Assembly: GCA_041393775.1 (NCBI GenBank)
Contig: JAWKJM010000009.1
Coordinates: forward strand, 62,001-126,000
Direction of reading: 5' to 3'
DNA length: 64,000 bases
Origin: JADKAV01 sp041393775
GTDB taxonomy: Bacteria > Actinomycetota > Actinomycetes > S36-B12 > UBA10799
Position numbers and translations under genes: made by a program. Shown here in pieces: positions 8,449 through 16,260 of this stretch. The number at the start of each line of letters is the position of its first letter. Position 1 is the first letter of the stretch. The notes beneath the pieces were generated by a model. That model made no database searches. It saw nothing but the letters and a program-made list of their open reading frames with translations, and was not told where the DNA came from.

Positions 8449-9889
8449 CCCATGGCGGGCGCGCCTGGACGTGCCTGTGAGCGTCGGGTTGACGGTGTTC
8501 ACGCTGCTGCTCGCGTGGTTGTTCCGGGCTGTGCTCGTCACCTCGGATCCATGGCACTATGCGCAGGCGGCGATCGACTTCGGCACCCACGAGTGGATCC
8601 CGTCGGGACTGACGCGCTGGGGCATCATCCTGCCGCTGATCCCCGTGGCGGTGGTCTTCGGGGCGACACTGCCGACCTTCTATGCCTTCGCATTCCTGGC
8701 GACGGCACTGGTGATCCCAGTCGTCTATGTGTTGGCCCGGTGGGTCGCTGCGCCGCTGATCGCGGCCATGAGCGTGGTCGCATTCGTCGCCACCCCGCTG
8801 ACGTTCATCAACCTGACCCGCGGCTACCCGGACCTGATGGCGATCGCACTCAACGGGCTGACCTTGATCCTGGTGCTCGCGGCGCGCGACAAGCAGCGGT
8901 TGTGGCCACTGTTTCTGGCGGGGGTGGTCGCCGGGTGGGCGTTCGAGGTCCGCGAGACCACGGTCTTCACGTGGCCACTGTTCGTGTGGATCGTGTGGGG
9001 AATCGCTCGCCGGGGGCGCGGCTTCGCCATGCTGCTGTTGGGGCTGCTCCCTTGGGCGATGCTGGATGTGATCCTGTCCTGGCAGATGCTGGACGACCCG
9101 CTTGCGAAGTGGCACGTGCTGACCGGCTCGGACCTCAACGATTCCACTTCAGTACTCGATGGTGCCTATCTGGGACACCAGCGCTGGTGGTACCTCGCGC
9201 GGTTGCCGGTCGCCATCGCGCAGGAGCCGTGGGGCTGGGTGCTGCTGCTGTTGGCGGGGCTGGGGATCGCCGGTGGGCTGGTGCTGCGCGAACGTGTGGC
9301 GCTTTACGTGGTCTGGGCGCTGCTGCCCGCCGGGTTCCTGATCCTGCAGGCGGGGTTCCTGGATCCGCAGCACCCCAGTGTCCGAGTCGACGTCCCCCGT
9401 TACTGGCTGGCCTTCACCCCGGGTCTGACGATCGCGGCCGTGGCATTCTGCGCGTGGGTGGCCCCGCGGGTCCGGCTCCCGGCGGCCGTCGGCGCGGGTG
9501 CTCTGACCCTGCTGCTGCTCGCGTCGGGCGTCCGGTTCGCTACCACCGAACCCACCTTCTACCCGAACAGCGGTGACCTCCCATACAGGACTGTGCAGGC
9601 GCTTCCGCCCGGCGCCACGGTGTGGACCGACGGCCGCACCTCCCGCATCTTGCCGGTGTACGCGCGCTCGCTCGGCCGGTCGGTCACGTTCCGCGATTTC
9701 ACCCGGCGGGGTGCGCGACCCGGGCCGGGTGAGTACGTGCTGTTGTTCAGCGACACCGACGACACGTGCGAGTTCTGCAAACTCGACTACGACCTCTGGC
9801 TCGCTGACGGCAAGAGCCTGCCCCTGGACACTTACGATCTGGCTTGGTCCTCCGCGGACGGCAAGGCCCGTTTGTATCGAGTGGGCTAG
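8432..9889 (+). CDS. Polytopic membrane protein, GT-C (GT39/ArnT-like) glycosyltransferase
   Basis: 485 aa with roughly ten hydrophobic helices, starting MQPCADPWRARLDVP at 8432, inside the end of the TagF-fusion gene. The first extracytoplasmic loop has TSDPWHYAQAAIDFG, an Asp-containing loop in the position of the catalytic Asp of GT-C enzymes that use polyprenyl-phosphate sugars. A soluble C-terminal segment follows (about 380-485), with TDGRTSRILPVYARS. The overlap with the upstream gene implies one operon, so it probably decorates or extends the same polymer outside the membrane. Donor and acceptor are not predictable. Confidence 0.72.
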   Translation: MQPCADPWRARLDVPVSVGLTVFTLLLAWLFRAVLVTSDPWHYAQAAIDFGTHEWIPSGLTRWGIILPLIPVAVVFGATLPTFYAFAFLATALVIPVVYVLARWVAAPLIAAMSVVAFVATPLTFINLTRGYPDLMAIALNGLTLILVLAARDKQRLWPLFLAGVVAGWAFEVRETTVFTWPLFVWIVWGIARRGRGFAMLLLGLLPWAMLDVILSWQMLDDPLAKWHVLTGSDLNDSTSVLDGAYLGHQRWWYLARLPVAIAQEPWGWVLLLLAGLGIAGGLVLRERVALYVVWALLPAGFLILQAGFLDPQHPSVRVDVPRYWLAFTPGLTIAAVAFCAWVAPRVRLPAAVGAGALTLLLLASGVRFATTEPTFYPNSGDLPYRTVQALPPGATVWTDGRTSRILPVYARSLGRSVTFRDFTRRGARPGPGEYVLLFSDTDDTCEFCKLDYDLWLADGKSLPLDTYDLAWSSADGKARLYRVG

Positions 9890-9926
9890 GGCCGCCGATC
9901 ATCGCACGACCGTAGAATTGTGATCC

Positions 9927-11093
9927 ATGAAGTCAACGATCACCCCCATCGGTGAAGGCGAAGTCCTCCTGCATGTGGGTCTGCACAAGACCGGAACCAC
10001 AGCGCTGCAGGTCGCGCTCGCCGATGCCCGGGGGGTGCTCGAGGACTACGGCGTCCGCTACCCCGGCAAGACGCTGTACCACCACCGGGCCATCCTCGCC
10101 GGCGCGGACCGCCCTTACGGGTGGCGGGACAACGGTGCCCGGATCACTCCGAAGAAGCATTGGAAGAGGATGCTCAAGGAGGCCAACTACAGCGGCCGGA
10201 CCATCATCAGCAGCGAGTTCCTCGACGACATCAAGCCCGAGGTGGGCAAGCGGATGATCGACGATCTCGGCGGCACCGGGCGGGTCAGCGTGGTCATCAC
10301 GTTGCGGTCGATCGGGGCGATCCTGCCCTCGGCCTGGCAGCAGGGGCTCAAGGCTGGCGTCACGACCGGATACAACCAGTGGCTCAAAGTGATGTTCGAC
10401 GAGGAGCAGTCGGGACGCGCCGAGCGCTTCTGGTACCGCCACGACCAGGTCGAGCAGGTCAAGCGGTGGGCCGAGGTGATCGGCGCCGACCGCACCTACG
10501 TTGTGGTCATCCCCGACGGCGACCGGAAGGCGATCTTCAACGCCTTCGAGGGGCTGCTGGGGTTGCCCGAGGCGTTCCTTTCGACGCGCGAACTGGTGAT
10601 CCAAAACCGGTCCATGACGACCCCCGAGGCGGAGTTCGTGCGTCGGCTCAACAAGGAACTCGCCGGACAGATGTCGTGGGACGAATACACGGTGATGGTG
10701 CGCCGCGCGCTGATCCTCAACATGGTGGAGAAGCGTCGACCCCACGCGGACGAACCCCGTATCAAGACCCCGGACTGGGCCGCTGACAAGGCACTGGAGT
10801 TCGGGCAGCGTTTCGCCAAAGGCATCGCAGAGCTCGGAGTGCAGGTGATCGGCGACCCGGTCGACCTCGCTGTCCGGCCGGCGTCGGGGTCGATCGACAA
10901 GCCGGAGGCGCTGACCATGGATGCTGCTGTGGCGGGTACGGCGGGCCTGGTCCTGGAGTCGCTGGCCGAGCGCCGCGCACTGGCGGAGAAGATCGGGACC
11001 GCCGCACCCGCGCAGACGGGTGCGAAGGGCCGGCGCAACCGCTGGACGGCCCGTGGCGCCGCGCGGGCGCTCAAGCGGGGCTTCAGCCGCTAG
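9927..11093 (+). CDS. Sulfotransferase-family P-loop protein
   Basis: 388 aa, ATG at 9927. The N-terminus LLHVGLHKTGTTALQ is the 5'-phosphosulfate loop of PAPS-dependent sulfotransferases. VVITLRSIGAILPSAWQQG fits the 3'-phosphate-binding Arg/Ser segment, and a helical C-terminal half follows. Sulfotransferases move sulfate from PAPS to a hydroxyl or amine. Directly downstream of the wall-polymer genes (37 bases) it could sulfate that polymer or a glycolipid; this is inference. Some members of this family have other nucleotide-dependent roles, so the reaction is not certain. The C-terminal tail is basic. Confidence 0.75.
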   Translation: MKSTITPIGEGEVLLHVGLHKTGTTALQVALADARGVLEDYGVRYPGKTLYHHRAILAGADRPYGWRDNGARITPKKHWKRMLKEANYSGRTIISSEFLDDIKPEVGKRMIDDLGGTGRVSVVITLRSIGAILPSAWQQGLKAGVTTGYNQWLKVMFDEEQSGRAERFWYRHDQVEQVKRWAEVIGADRTYVVVIPDGDRKAIFNAFEGLLGLPEAFLSTRELVIQNRSMTTPEAEFVRRLNKELAGQMSWDEYTVMVRRALILNMVEKRRPHADEPRIKTPDWAADKALEFGQRFAKGIAELGVQVIGDPVDLAVRPASGSIDKPEALTMDAAVAGTAGLVLESLAERRALAEKIGTAAPAQTGAKGRRNRWTARGAARALKRGFSR

Positions 11094-11134
11094 GCCGGGC
11101 TCACCGGGCCCGGCTCCAGCCCGCCCGATCCTCG

Positions 11135-11251
11135 TTGTGACGAAGTTGCGGGGATCAAACCCCTGGTTGCTACGAAGGTGCTGGGTCTCAGCGCCCTGAA
11201 CCGCGCACCTTCGTGACACGACGCGGGGACGGGCCACCAACTTCGTCACAA
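11135..11251. repeat. Family A element, copy A2.1
   Basis: Cores at 11135-11148 (TTGTGACGAAGTTG), 11167-11180 (degenerate, TACGAAGGTG), 11201-11218 (CCGCGCACCTTCGTGACA) and 11238-11251 (CAACTTCGTCACAA). The outer arms are perfect 14-bp complements. The left spacer can form GGGG-atcaaa-CCCC. It lies in the 341-base gap 11094-11434 between convergent genes, which holds only this copy and A2.2. Confidence 0.9.
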
Positions 11252-11280
11252 TCGTGTCGGCTGGCACCGCCCGATCCTCT

Positions 11281-11396
11281 TCGTGACGAAGTTGCGGGGG
11301 TCAGCCCTGGACTGTTACGAAGGTGCGCGGTTGGGGCGGCTCGGACCGCACACCTTCGTGACACGACGCGGGGACGGGCCACCAACTTCGTCACAA
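11281..11396. repeat. Family A element, copy A2.2
   Basis: Cores at 11281-11294, 11313-11330 (TGTTACGAAGGTGCGCGG), 11346-11363 and 11383-11396. About 47 bases of its right half are identical to the right half of A2.1 (matching stretches start near 11206 and 11351), while the left halves and inner loops differ. This suggests local duplication or gene conversion of one half. Confidence 0.9.
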
Positions 11397-11434
11397 TGGT
11401 GGCCGTCGCCGAATCACCGGCTGAACCCTGCCGC

Positions 11435-12745
11435 TCAGCTCTCGATGTCGAGTTCCTCGAGTTCGTTGACGGTGCGGTGGGCCTCGGAGGGTGCGTCCGG
11501 GTCGGCGCCGGACAGTGAGTGCCCCGCGAGCAGTTGGTCGCGCTCGGTCCGCACCCGCAGGCAGGCGTCGAGCCAGGCTCGGGTGGCGGCGCCTGGGGCG
11601 GTGTCGCCGAAGTAGTAGAACGTCCACTTCCGCCGTTGTTCGGCCAGAGCCACGTCGGCGGCCTCGCGGTCCAGCAACTCCACGATCGAACCGGCCCGCT
11701 TCTTGGTGAGCAGATCCACGGAGGCGATGTAGCCCTCGGCGGGCACCGGCGCGCCCGGGTTCGTCGGCTTGGTGACGACGATCGGCTTGCCGGTGGTCAA
11801 CCAGTCGATGACGACCGCGCTGATGTCGGCGATGCACACGTCCGCTGCCTGCAACTGCCAGTCGAACGTCGGGGTGGTGTCGGCCAGGTGCCGGGCGCCC
11901 GGATCGGCGAGGTTGGCCGCGGCGATCATCTCGTTGATCTTGTCCCGGGCGATCGCGTGCGCCTCTGAGAACAGCCCCGTCCGGGCGTGGGGCCGGAAGA
12001 TGACCCGGTGCCGGGGTGAGGCCAGCAGCGCCCGCATCATCTCGACGCCATGGGATTCCAGCGAGCTGTACCGCATGCTGGGCCGGTCCCCTTCGGTGGT
12101 CGGCGCGTAGAGCACCACCGTGCGGTCGTCGTCCGGTAGTGGCGGTCCGGTGTCGGCCGGCGCGTGGTCGAGTTGCGGGCGCCCGATCCGGATGGTCTTT
12201 GCGGGCACGTCGTAGTTGATGAGGTGGGCGGCCAGTCGCTCGGCGGCAGCTTCCCCGGCGATGAATGAGTAGTCGTAGCACTTGGTCTGCCCGGAGACCA
12301 TGTAGGACTTGTCGCTCTCGCCGTGGCTGATGAACACGTGCAGCATCGAGGCGAACCGCATCATCTGGAAGTTGCGGGTGTTCTGGTTGACGTACAGGGC
12401 GGTGGAGAAGCGCTGCCGGTCCACGAGGTTCTCCAGGTCCTCGACCCGCCCGGCGTAGGCAACCGGAAGCGGTGACTCGTCGAGCAGTTCCAGAGCGGCG
12501 GTCACCGAACGGCAGACGATCAGCACCGGGGCCTGGGCGTCGAGCTGCTTGAGGGGTTCGTACCACTGGCGCACCTGGTAGAGGTTCACCGGGCCGTCGG
12601 CGTAGTAGACCACCGTCTCGAAGTGGTCATCCGGCAGCGTCCGGTCACCAGTCTGGGTCTCCCACCGCTCGACCATCGCCCCCGGCGGGCCCTGGGTCCA
12701 AACCCGGCGGACCGCCCAGTAGATCTGCTTGGCTTTGCTGGCCAT
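11435..12745 (-). CDS. CDP-glycerol glycerophosphotransferase-family protein (TagB/TagF-like)
   Basis: 436 aa from the ATG at 12745 (MASKAKQIYW), preceded by a clear GGAGG four bases upstream; the frame continues further upstream but reads as low-complexity shadow over the next gene. Signatures: MLHVFISHGESDKSYM, VVLYAPTTEGDRPSM, RVIFRPHARTG and ADVCIADISAVVIDWL, the same superfamily as the C-terminus of the 5062-8448 protein but without the GT2 part. It probably transfers the first or a branching polyol-phosphate unit. It is ten bases downstream of a nucleotidyltransferase gene, which may supply its CDP-activated substrate. Confidence 0.85.
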   Translation of the reverse strand: MASKAKQIYWAVRRVWTQGPPGAMVERWETQTGDRTLPDDHFETVVYYADGPVNLYQVRQWYEPLKQLDAQAPVLIVCRSVTAALELLDESPLPVAYAGRVEDLENLVDRQRFSTALYVNQNTRNFQMMRFASMLHVFISHGESDKSYMVSGQTKCYDYSFIAGEAAAERLAAHLINYDVPAKTIRIGRPQLDHAPADTGPPLPDDDRTVVLYAPTTEGDRPSMRYSSLESHGVEMMRALLASPRHRVIFRPHARTGLFSEAHAIARDKINEMIAAANLADPGARHLADTTPTFDWQLQAADVCIADISAVVIDWLTTGKPIVVTKPTNPGAPVPAEGYIASVDLLTKKRAGSIVELLDREAADVALAEQRRKWTFYYFGDTAPGAATRAWLDACLRVRTERDQLLAGHSLSGADPDAPSEAHRTVNELEELDIES

Positions 12746-12755
12746 GAAACCTCCG

Positions 12756-13448
12756 CTAGTTCCGGGCGTTGGCCCGAGCCAGGTCGTCGTCGGAATCGAT
12801 CTCCACGGCGAACAGGTCCGAGATGTCGACCGGCGTGAATGCGATGCCGTGCTTCTCGATGGCGAGTTCGATGCCGCGCTCGAAGTAGTCCTGCTCAGCG
12901 CATTCGGCCAGGCATTCGACCAGGCGGGCCTTGTCCTTGCCCGAGATGAGGTTGATGCCCACAGCCTCGCCGAGGGCACCCTCGACCTGCTTGCTCAAGG
13001 CGTCCACGTGACCGTTCTCGTCGACGGTGTACTTGACCTCCTCCTCGCCGACGGCAGCGGTGTTGACGCAGACCACGTTGTCCCCGCGCACAATGTTCGA
13101 CTCCAGCCGTTCCAGGACCTGGGGGTCGAACACGACGTCGCCGTTCATCCACACCACCGGGCCGTCCGCGGAGAACCGCAGCGCCTTGAGAAGGCTCTTC
13201 GACGTGTTGGTGGTGTCGAAGTTCTCGTTGTAGACGAACAGTCCGTCCGGGAAGGCCTCGAGGATGGACTCGAGTTTGAACCCGACCACAGTCATCACCC
13301 GTGTCTGCTCGCCGAACACCGAAGCGATGTTCTGCCGTTGCTGAGCCATGATGCTGCGACCGTCGTCGAGCCGGGTGAGGGGTTTCGGCCAGGGCCGTCC
13401 CAGCCGGGTTCCCATGCCTGCGGCCAGGATCGCAACCTGGATCGTCAT
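12756..13448 (-). CDS. Sugar/choline-type nucleotidyltransferase (LicC-like)
   Basis: 230 aa from ATG 13448 (MTIQVAILAAGMG), with GGAG six bases upstream; a longer start at 13475 is possible. The nucleotide-binding signature AILAAGMGTRLGRPWPKP and the Asp motif VVWMNGDVVFDP mark the NTP_transferase fold, closest in appearance to CTP:phosphocholine/phospho-polyol cytidylyltransferases. It likely activates a phosphorylated alcohol with CTP for the TagF-type enzymes or for the divergent CDP-alcohol transferase. It forms an operon with 11435-12745 and shares a 115-base divergent gap with 13564. The substrate is unknown. Confidence 0.78.
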   Translation of the reverse strand: MTIQVAILAAGMGTRLGRPWPKPLTRLDDGRSIMAQQRQNIASVFGEQTRVMTVVGFKLESILEAFPDGLFVYNENFDTTNTSKSLLKALRFSADGPVVWMNGDVVFDPQVLERLESNIVRGDNVVCVNTAAVGEEEVKYTVDENGHVDALSKQVEGALGEAVGINLISGKDKARLVECLAECAEQDYFERGIELAIEKHGIAFTPVDISDLFAVEIDSDDDLARANARN

Positions 13449-13563
13449 CGCCACTCCGTTCGTCGGTGGTTCCATTGTGACGTTTACCTGCTGGTCATGC
13501 TGCCACCGGTCGTCGCGGGCCGGTGCTAGGTTGCACTTCGGACACGGCGAAAGGGCGGAATCG

Positions 13564-15339
13564 GTGACAGCCTCGGTGGTGGTCCTGGGTGAGGGCCAAC
13601 CACGGATCGCGGATCATCTGCGTGTTCTGGGAGCCGAGGTCGCGGGTCAGGCGAGGGACGCGATCGAACTGGCGTCGGTGCTCGGGCATGTCGACGGGGA
13701 CGTGCTCCTGGTCGACGCCGGTGCCGACTGCTCGGGTGTGTATCCCATCGATGATGTCCGCTCCGCCGGCGGAAGCCGGGTGCTGGTGGGGGCCGGGGGC
13801 AGTGCGCAAGTACGCGTCGCGAGTGCCACTGTGGTCTCGGCCGGGACGTCGCAGGCCCCACTGCACGACCACCAGGACCGTGCGGGCGGCTTCCTGCAGA
13901 TCGCGGCCGCCGACCGGGGCTCACTCGACCAGGCGATCGCGGACCTTCCCATAGGACCACCGGGAGCGATGTGGGAGCAGTTGCTCAGCCTGCTGGTGAT
14001 GCGTTCGGTGGCGATCGGAGCCATCGACGCCGCGCCGTTCGAGATCGGGCCCGACGATGTGGGCCGGGCCGCCGACCCGGTCGGGCTTCAGGCACGGCGG
14101 TGCGCTCGCGGCGGCGACGGGTGGTTGTCGGAGCGTACTGTGCGGCGGATGTCGCGGGCGGTCACCCCGTTGGCCGTACGGTGGGGACTGGCTCCCAACA
14201 CGATCACGGTGATCAGCCTGATCGCCGGCGCCGCGGCGGTGGGAGCGGCTCTGAGCGGGTCGCGGTGGGGGTACTTGGCGACCAGCCTGCTCATGGTCGT
14301 CTCGCTGGTGCTGGACTGCGTGGACGGCGAAGCCGCGCGCTGGACACATCGCTACAGCACGTCGGGGGCATGGCTGGACGCGGTGGGGGACCGGGTCAAG
14401 GAGTACGGCGTCTGGTTCGCCGTGGCCGTGGCCGTGTCCCAGGACGCGTTCTGGGCGCTTGTCGTGGCCTGCCTGATCCTGTTCACCACGAAACACTTCC
14501 TGGACTATGGGTGGTCCCTGCGACACCCGCCCTGGCGGCCCACGCAGGTTCCGATCACCGATGCGCCGGACCCCTGGTACCGGCAGGGCTCGGTTCCACC
14601 TTCGGTCCGGCCCCCTTCCTGGCGGCGGATCCTGGGGATGCCGATCGCCGAGAGGTGGCTGCTGATCGCGGTGCTGCTCCCGGTCGCTGGTCCGTGGCCG
14701 GCGTTCGGCGTGCTGGCGGTGTTCGGTGCGCTGTCCCTGGCCTACACCGTCGCCACCCGAATCCGCTGGAGTCATTCCCCGATCAGCCCCGTGATGGTTG
14801 CGCGCCTGCAGGCGATCACCGATCCTGGGCTGCTGCTGCTGTGGCTGCGGCCCGCGCGGTCGGGTTGGGGGGCGGCGGCCGCGGCGGGACTGGCGGTGAT
14901 GCTGGGCGCCGCCACTTCCGGCGCCGACCGCGGTTGGCTGCTGCTGGTGGGTTTCGCGGTCTCTCTGGGCTTCTTCGCGCTGGCATATGACAGCGGTCCG
15001 CGCGGCAGGCTCGGCTGGATGGCACCGGCGGTCGCCCGGGTCGCGGAGATGGTCAGCCTGATGGCTGTCGCGTGGTTCTTCGGCGACCCCCGCTGGGTGG
15101 CGGTGTTCGTGCTTCTGGCAGCCGGCGCCTGGCGGCAGTACGACGTCATTTACCGCATCCGCAACCAGCAGGTACTCCCCGACCGCGCCGCCTGGCTGCT
15201 GTTGCTCGGGGCCGAGGGCCGGGTACTGGCCGCGCTCGTGCTGCTGCTGGCCTTCGGGGTGACGGCGTGGTTGTGGCTGGGTGTGTACGTCGCCGTCGTC
15301 GCATTGGCGGACTCGGCATGGAGCTGGTTCGGGCGGTAG
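13564..15339 (+). CDS. CDP-alcohol phosphatidyltransferase with N-terminal extension (IPCT-DIPPS-like layout)
   Basis: 591 aa from GTG 13564 (AAGGGCGGA upstream); the frame is open to 13348 but that part overlaps the divergent gene. The full CDP-alcohol signature, D-x2-DG-x2-AR-x8-G-x3-D-x3-D, is present, beginning DCVDGEAARW and ending with LDAVGD. Before it are about 180 soluble residues (VTASVVVLGEGQPRIADHL) that resemble the position of the cytidylyltransferase half of inositol-phosphate fusions but lack a clear GxGTRL motif. After it are further membrane helices to the C-terminus. It probably makes a phosphodiester-linked lipid or polyol; the acceptor is unknown. Confidence 0.82.
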   Translation: MTASVVVLGEGQPRIADHLRVLGAEVAGQARDAIELASVLGHVDGDVLLVDAGADCSGVYPIDDVRSAGGSRVLVGAGGSAQVRVASATVVSAGTSQAPLHDHQDRAGGFLQIAAADRGSLDQAIADLPIGPPGAMWEQLLSLLVMRSVAIGAIDAAPFEIGPDDVGRAADPVGLQARRCARGGDGWLSERTVRRMSRAVTPLAVRWGLAPNTITVISLIAGAAAVGAALSGSRWGYLATSLLMVVSLVLDCVDGEAARWTHRYSTSGAWLDAVGDRVKEYGVWFAVAVAVSQDAFWALVVACLILFTTKHFLDYGWSLRHPPWRPTQVPITDAPDPWYRQGSVPPSVRPPSWRRILGMPIAERWLLIAVLLPVAGPWPAFGVLAVFGALSLAYTVATRIRWSHSPISPVMVARLQAITDPGLLLLWLRPARSGWGAAAAAGLAVMLGAATSGADRGWLLLVGFAVSLGFFALAYDSGPRGRLGWMAPAVARVAEMVSLMAVAWFFGDPRWVAVFVLLAAGAWRQYDVIYRIRNQQVLPDRAAWLLLLGAEGRVLAALVLLLAFGVTAWLWLGVYVAVVALADSAWSWFGR

Positions 15340-15387
15340 GCCGCCCGGCAGACACGTCGTCCGGGTGACGGGAGCGGGAACCAGGCG

Positions 15388-16257
15388 TCAGACCACCGGT
15401 GGCCGGCCGTACCGGCTCATCTCGGCGACGGTGGACCATGAGATCGGGCGGCGCGGACCGGGGTCGTCCTGCCAGCCTTGCTGGAACCCCTCCCACCAGG
15501 CTGCCCAGGCCTGCGGATCGTTGCGCGAACGGATCCGTTGCACCGCCGTCCAGGTCCCCACGTAAGGAAGGCCGACCGCCCACGGCAGATTGCGCCGGGC
15601 CAGCCAGACCCGGTTGCGGGCGTTCAGCCGGTAGTACTCGCTGTGTCTGCGCGGATCGATCACCGGGTGATGCGCCACGAGATCCCCTGCGTACCAGACG
15701 ATCCGGCCGCAGTTCCAGACCCGCCAGGCGAGTTCGATCCCCTCGTGGGCGTAGAAGAACGGATCCGGCCAGCCGCCGGCGCAGGTGAAGACGTCGCGCG
15801 GGATCGCGACCGCGCCCTCCCAGACGCTGAAGACGGCGCTGCTGTGGCGCGGATCCCCTTTGTGCATGCGCGGGATCCAGCGGGTCGGGTCGGATCGGGC
15901 TCCCGGGTCGGTCACCCGCGGCTGGATCAATCCGAATCGCGGGTTCGCGGCGAACATCTGCGCCATCCGGGCCAGGGTGTCGGGTTCGGGCAGCCAGGCG
16001 TCGTCGTCGAGGAAGAACAGCAGGCCGGCGTCGGTGGCAGCGGCGCCCGCGTTGCGGCCGGCGGGGATCCCGACGTTCTCCTCGAGCCCTATGCCGCGCA
16101 CGCCGGCCGGCAGTCCGTCGGGTTCCCATCCGTTGCCCACGACGACTATGTCAGTGGTCACGTCCGCCTGGGCGATCACCGATGCCACCGCCCGGGCCAG
16201 CTCCGCTGGTCGCTGCCCCTGGGTCAGCAGCACCACCGAATATTCGGGCAGTGCCAC
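15388..16257 (-). CDS. Glycosyltransferase family 2
   Basis: 289 aa, GTG start at 16257 three bases after the upstream LCP stop, so the two form an operon. Motifs: YSVVLLTQGQRPAELARAV, DIVVVGNGWE, NVGIPAGRNAGA, LLFFLDDDAWLPE (DxD), EGIELAWRVWNCG and the C-terminal RLNARNRVWLARRNLP. This is the arrangement of rhamnosyl- and galactofuranosyl-type GT2 enzymes. It converges on the CDP-alcohol transferase with a 48-base gap. The sugar is not predictable. Confidence 0.88.
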   Translation of the reverse strand: MALPEYSVVLLTQGQRPAELARAVASVIAQADVTTDIVVVGNGWEPDGLPAGVRGIGLEENVGIPAGRNAGAAATDAGLLFFLDDDAWLPEPDTLARMAQMFAANPRFGLIQPRVTDPGARSDPTRWIPRMHKGDPRHSSAVFSVWEGAVAIPRDVFTCAGGWPDPFFYAHEGIELAWRVWNCGRIVWYAGDLVAHHPVIDPRRHSEYYRLNARNRVWLARRNLPWAVGLPYVGTWTAVQRIRSRNDPQAWAAWWEGFQQGWQDDPGPRRPISWSTVAEMSRYGRPPVV

Positions 16258-16260
16258 GGG

